Source: Clostridiales bacterium
GTDB lineage: Bacteria; Bacillota; Clostridia; Lachnospirales; Lachnospiraceae
Assembly (NCBI GenBank): GCA_019420405.1
Contig: JAHZHF010000030.1
Span: forward strand, 1 to 16,136
Direction: 5' to 3'
Length of the DNA: 16,136 nucleotides
Each line of letters starts with the position of its first letter. Positions within the stretch are counted from its first letter, which is position 1. The position numbers and the translations under genes are program-made. Below the pieces are notes generated by a model. The model was not told the origin of the DNA and did not search any database. It was given only the letters and a program-made list of their open reading frames with translations. This document shows positions 14,486-16,136 of the stretch, piece after piece.

Positions 14486-15055
14486 ATGGCAGTAAAGAAA
14501 GCAAATTCAACGACAAAGGCAGCGACAGCAAAGAAGGAAACTGCAGCAAAGACAGCAAAGGCAGAGACAGTAAAAACAGAGACGGTAAAGGCGGCAAAAG
14601 CTGAGCCGGCTAAGGCGGCAGAGAAAACTGTGAAGGCAGAGCCGGTTAAGGCTGAGGCTGCAAAAGCGATTGAGACAAAGAAAGACACAACGAAAAAACT
14701 TGAGACAAAAGCGGCAGTTTTAGTAGATACACCAGAGGTAAAGACAGAAGAGACAAAAGAAACTGTAAAAAAAGCGGCAGCGAAGAAGACAGAAGAGAAA
14801 AAGGCTCCGGCAAAGAAAGCTGCGGCAAAGAAACCGGCTGCAAAGAAGGCTGAGCTGAAAACAGAGTTCGTTCTTCAGTATGCTGAGATCGAATGCTCTG
14901 AGAAAGAGATCATGCAGAAGGTAAAAGAGAACTGGACAAAGGTTCTGAAAAATAAAGTCGGCGATATGAAGGATGTAAAAGTTTACTTAAAGCCGGAAGA
15001 GAGAAAAGCATACTATGTTGTAAACGGTAATGCAACAGGAGCGGTTGATCTGTAG
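14486..15055 (+). CDS. Lys/Ala-rich histone H1-like protein with DUF6465-type C-terminal domain
   Basis: This 189-residue protein has two parts. Residues 1-~124 are highly biased Lys/Ala/Glu/Thr with repeated KAE-, ETVK- and AAAKK-type units, like bacterial histone H1-like tails or the C-terminal tails of some HU proteins, and are probably disordered. Residues ~125-189 form a compact domain (EFVLQYAEIECSEKEIMQKV...VYLKPEERKAYYVVNG) that I believe matches DUF6465 of Lachnospiraceae. That assignment is from memory. There is no signal peptide or membrane segment. AGGAGGG precedes the ATG at a good distance. It has its own promoter and a strong terminator, suggesting high expression. A DNA- or RNA-binding nucleoid role is plausible but inferred only from composition. 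Confidence 0.85.
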   Translation: MAVKKANSTTKAATAKKETAAKTAKAETVKTETVKAAKAEPAKAAEKTVKAEPVKAEAAKAIETKKDTTKKLETKAAVLVDTPEVKTEETKETVKKAAAKKTEEKKAPAKKAAAKKPAAKKAELKTEFVLQYAEIECSEKEIMQKVKENWTKVLKNKVGDMKDVKVYLKPEERKAYYVVNGNATGAVDL

Positions 15056-15070
15056 GAGATTTGATGTACG

Positions 15071-15104
15071 GGGACTGTCGGAACGGACAGTCCCTTTTTG
15101 TTTT
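15071..15104 (+). terminator. Strong intrinsic terminator
   Basis: GGGACTGTC (15071-15079) pairs perfectly with GACAGTCCC (15086-15094) over a 6-nt loop and is followed by TTTTTGTTTT. It lies 15 nt after the stop of the Lys/Ala-rich protein gene. Confidence 0.93.
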
Positions 15105-15170
15105 ATAGAAAACTGTGTTCCCCAACGCTGTCATGTCAATTCGGAAGAGGAGACGTTTTGGTCAGAGGTA

Positions 15171-15191
15171 GTTAGTGCACTAAATAGCTGG
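15171..15191 (+). promoter_or_regulatory. GTTAGTG motif, third copy, with palindrome TTAGTGCACTAA
   Basis: This matches the last 21-nt block of the repeats at 186-206 and 3013-3033 at 17 of 21 positions (GTTAGTG, ACT, ATAGCTG conserved). Here it includes a perfect 12-bp palindrome at 15172-15183. It lies about 25 bp before the -10 of the HD gene, a typical place for a regulator site. The binding protein is unknown. Confidence 0.45.
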
Positions 15192-15208
15192 GATTTTTAT
15201 TTGGGCCG

Positions 15209-15217
15209 TGCTACAAT
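15209..15217 (+). promoter_or_regulatory. Extended -10 promoter for the HD gene
   Basis: TGCTACAAT gives a TACAAT -10 (15212-15217) with the TG extension. No good -35 is seen at normal spacing, which would suit an activator or an extended -10 dependent promoter. The palindromic site at 15172-15183 overlaps or abuts the -35 region. Confidence 0.55.
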
Positions 15218-15250
15218 AGAAGGCAGAATAGAGAAACGGAGATGACTGTG

Positions 15251-15877
15251 ATGGAAGAAAGAGTGGCACAGAAACAGAACCTTACAGAAGCGGAAAGGCT
15301 TAAAAAGCAGATTGATTTCATCGTGGAAGTGGACAAGGTGAAGAACATCTTCCGGCAGACGTATCTGGCGGACGGGAAGAGAAAGGAAAATGACGCAGAG
15401 CATTCCTGGCATCTGGCGCTTTCTGCAGTGCTTTTGAAAGAGCATATGAAGGAAGAGACTGATTTGACAAAGGTAATGATTATGGTACTGATTCATGACC
15501 TGGTTGAGATTGACGCAGGAGATACATACGCATACGATATGGCAGGCGCGGCGACAAAGAGGGAAAGAGAAGTAAAGGCAGCGAACCGGATTTTCGGAAT
15601 GCTTCCGGAAGACCAGGGTGAGTATTTCAGAGCTCTCTGGGAAGAGTTTGAAGCTTATGAGACGCCGGACGCAAAGTTTGCACATCTGCTCGATAATTTT
15701 CAGCCGCTTCTTTTAAACGACGCGTCAGACGGAAAGAGCTGGGCAGAGCACGGTGTGCACAAGTCCCAGGTATGTAAGAGGAACGAGCGGATCCCGGAGA
15801 CGTCGGAGATGATATGGGCGCAGATGCTGGAGATTATGGACAGACATATAGAAAAAGGAAACCTGAAATCAGACTGA
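15251..15877 (+). CDS. HD-domain phosphohydrolase (YfbR-like nucleotidase)
   Basis: This 208-residue cytoplasmic HD-domain protein has the metal-binding set H51 (EHSWH), H82-D83 (IHDLVEIDAGD) and D148 (HLLDNFQPLL). The pattern NDAEHSWHLAL followed by HDLVEIDAGDTYAYD is characteristic of the YfbR group, which acts on deoxynucleoside monophosphates, but substrate specificity here is inferred. The ATG at 15251 is preferred because GGAG (15238-15241) is 9 nt away. The in-frame ATG at 15242 directly abuts that site. The gene has its own extended -10 promoter. The Sir2 gene begins 32 nt after the stop and is likely co-transcribed. Confidence 0.88.
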   Translation: MEERVAQKQNLTEAERLKKQIDFIVEVDKVKNIFRQTYLADGKRKENDAEHSWHLALSAVLLKEHMKEETDLTKVMIMVLIHDLVEIDAGDTYAYDMAGAATKREREVKAANRIFGMLPEDQGEYFRALWEEFEAYETPDAKFAHLLDNFQPLLLNDASDGKSWAEHGVHKSQVCKRNERIPETSEMIWAQMLEIMDRHIEKGNLKSD

Positions 15878-15909
15878 AGCGGAAAAAGATCGGGAAAGGA
15901 AGGATCGTA

Positions 15910-16136
15910 ATGTATGACAGAGAGATAGAAAGGCTGCAGGATATCATAGACGACAGCAGCAGAATCGTATTTTTTGGAGGAGCAGGTGTTTCCACGGAAA
16001 GCGGGATACCGGATTTCAGAAGCGCAGACGGAATATATCATCAGAAGTACAGATATTCCCCGGAGCAGGTCGTGAGCCACAGCTTTTTTGTCAGATATCC
16101 GGACGCTTTCTACGAGTTTTATAAAGATAAAATGAT
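15910..16136 (+). CDS. Sir2-family NAD-dependent protein deacylase, partial
   Basis: Only the first ~75 codons lie in the window, and the frame is open to the edge. The N-terminus has the sirtuin NAD-binding signature FFGGAGVSTESGIPDFRS at residues ~20-37, followed by DGIYHQKY and SPEQVVSHSFF, typical of the bacterial CobB-like class. Sirtuins remove acetyl or other acyl groups from lysines using NAD. The catalytic His and the zinc cysteines lie beyond the end. GGAAAGGAAGGA precedes the ATG at 15910. It follows the HD gene by 32 nt. Confidence 0.93.
   Translation, partial: MYDREIERLQDIIDDSSRIVFFGGAGVSTESGIPDFRSADGIYHQKYRYSPEQVVSHSFFVRYPDAFYEFYKDKM

Noticed and set aside
14470..14843. Minus-strand frames rich in Leu/Ser/Phe/Ala opposite the Lys/Ala-rich gene
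   Set aside because: They are antisense readings of the biased Lys/Ala codons, which give long open frames by composition.

Overview
The window reads as chromosome of a low-to-mid GC Gram-positive anaerobe of the Clostridia, most likely a Lachnospiraceae member. The reasons are the FabK-type enoyl reductase, a fused AccD-AccA carboxyltransferase, a MarR/FabT-like regulator in the fatty acid cluster, strong purine-rich AGGAGG-type ribosome binding sites, and a Lys/Ala-rich protein whose C-terminal domain resembles the DUF6465 proteins I associate with that family. No tRNA, rRNA, CRISPR array, transposase or phage gene was seen. The taxon is inferred from gene content.

Layout. (1) Bases 1-210 hold a 13-bp-stem hairpin and one copy of a dispersed repeat, with no convincing gene. 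(2) Bases 211-1795 on the minus strand hold a metallo-beta-lactamase-fold hydrolase followed 16 nt later by a Cof-type HAD phosphatase. (3) A 135-bp divergent promoter region separates these from a plus-strand HAD hydrolase (1931-2656) whose last ~25 codons are frameshifted. (4) Bases 2657-3073 are palindrome-rich, contain a second copy of the repeat and a very stable minus-oriented terminator-like hairpin, and no convincing gene. (5) Bases 3074-14356 form a type II fatty acid synthesis (FASII) operon: promoter, FabT-like operator and leader hairpin, then fabH, acpP, fabK, fabD, fabG, [172-nt palindromic element], fabF, accB, fabZ, accC, accDA fusion, a second FabK/nitronate monooxygenase-like flavoprotein, and a MarR-family regulator. 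(6) Bases 14362-15104 are a single-gene unit with its own promoter and terminator for the Lys/Ala-rich protein. (7) Bases 15171 to the end hold an HD-domain nucleotidase-like gene and the start of a Sir2 deacetylase gene.

How it works together. AccB, AccC and AccDA make malonyl-CoA. FabD moves malonyl to AcpP. FabH condenses it with acyl-CoA to start a chain. FabG, FabZ and FabK reduce, dehydrate and reduce again, and FabF elongates. All core steps are present in one operon with overlapping or closely spaced genes. The last gene encodes a MarR protein, and the first promoter carries a TTTGA-N3-TCAAA palindrome over its -10 region and start point. This suggests a feedback circuit in which the terminal gene product represses the head promoter.

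No clearly new multi-gene system is visible. The least explained items are the structured palindrome between fabG and fabF, the three-copy motif beginning GTTAGTG, the leader terminator ahead of fabH, and the Cys-cluster flavoprotein.
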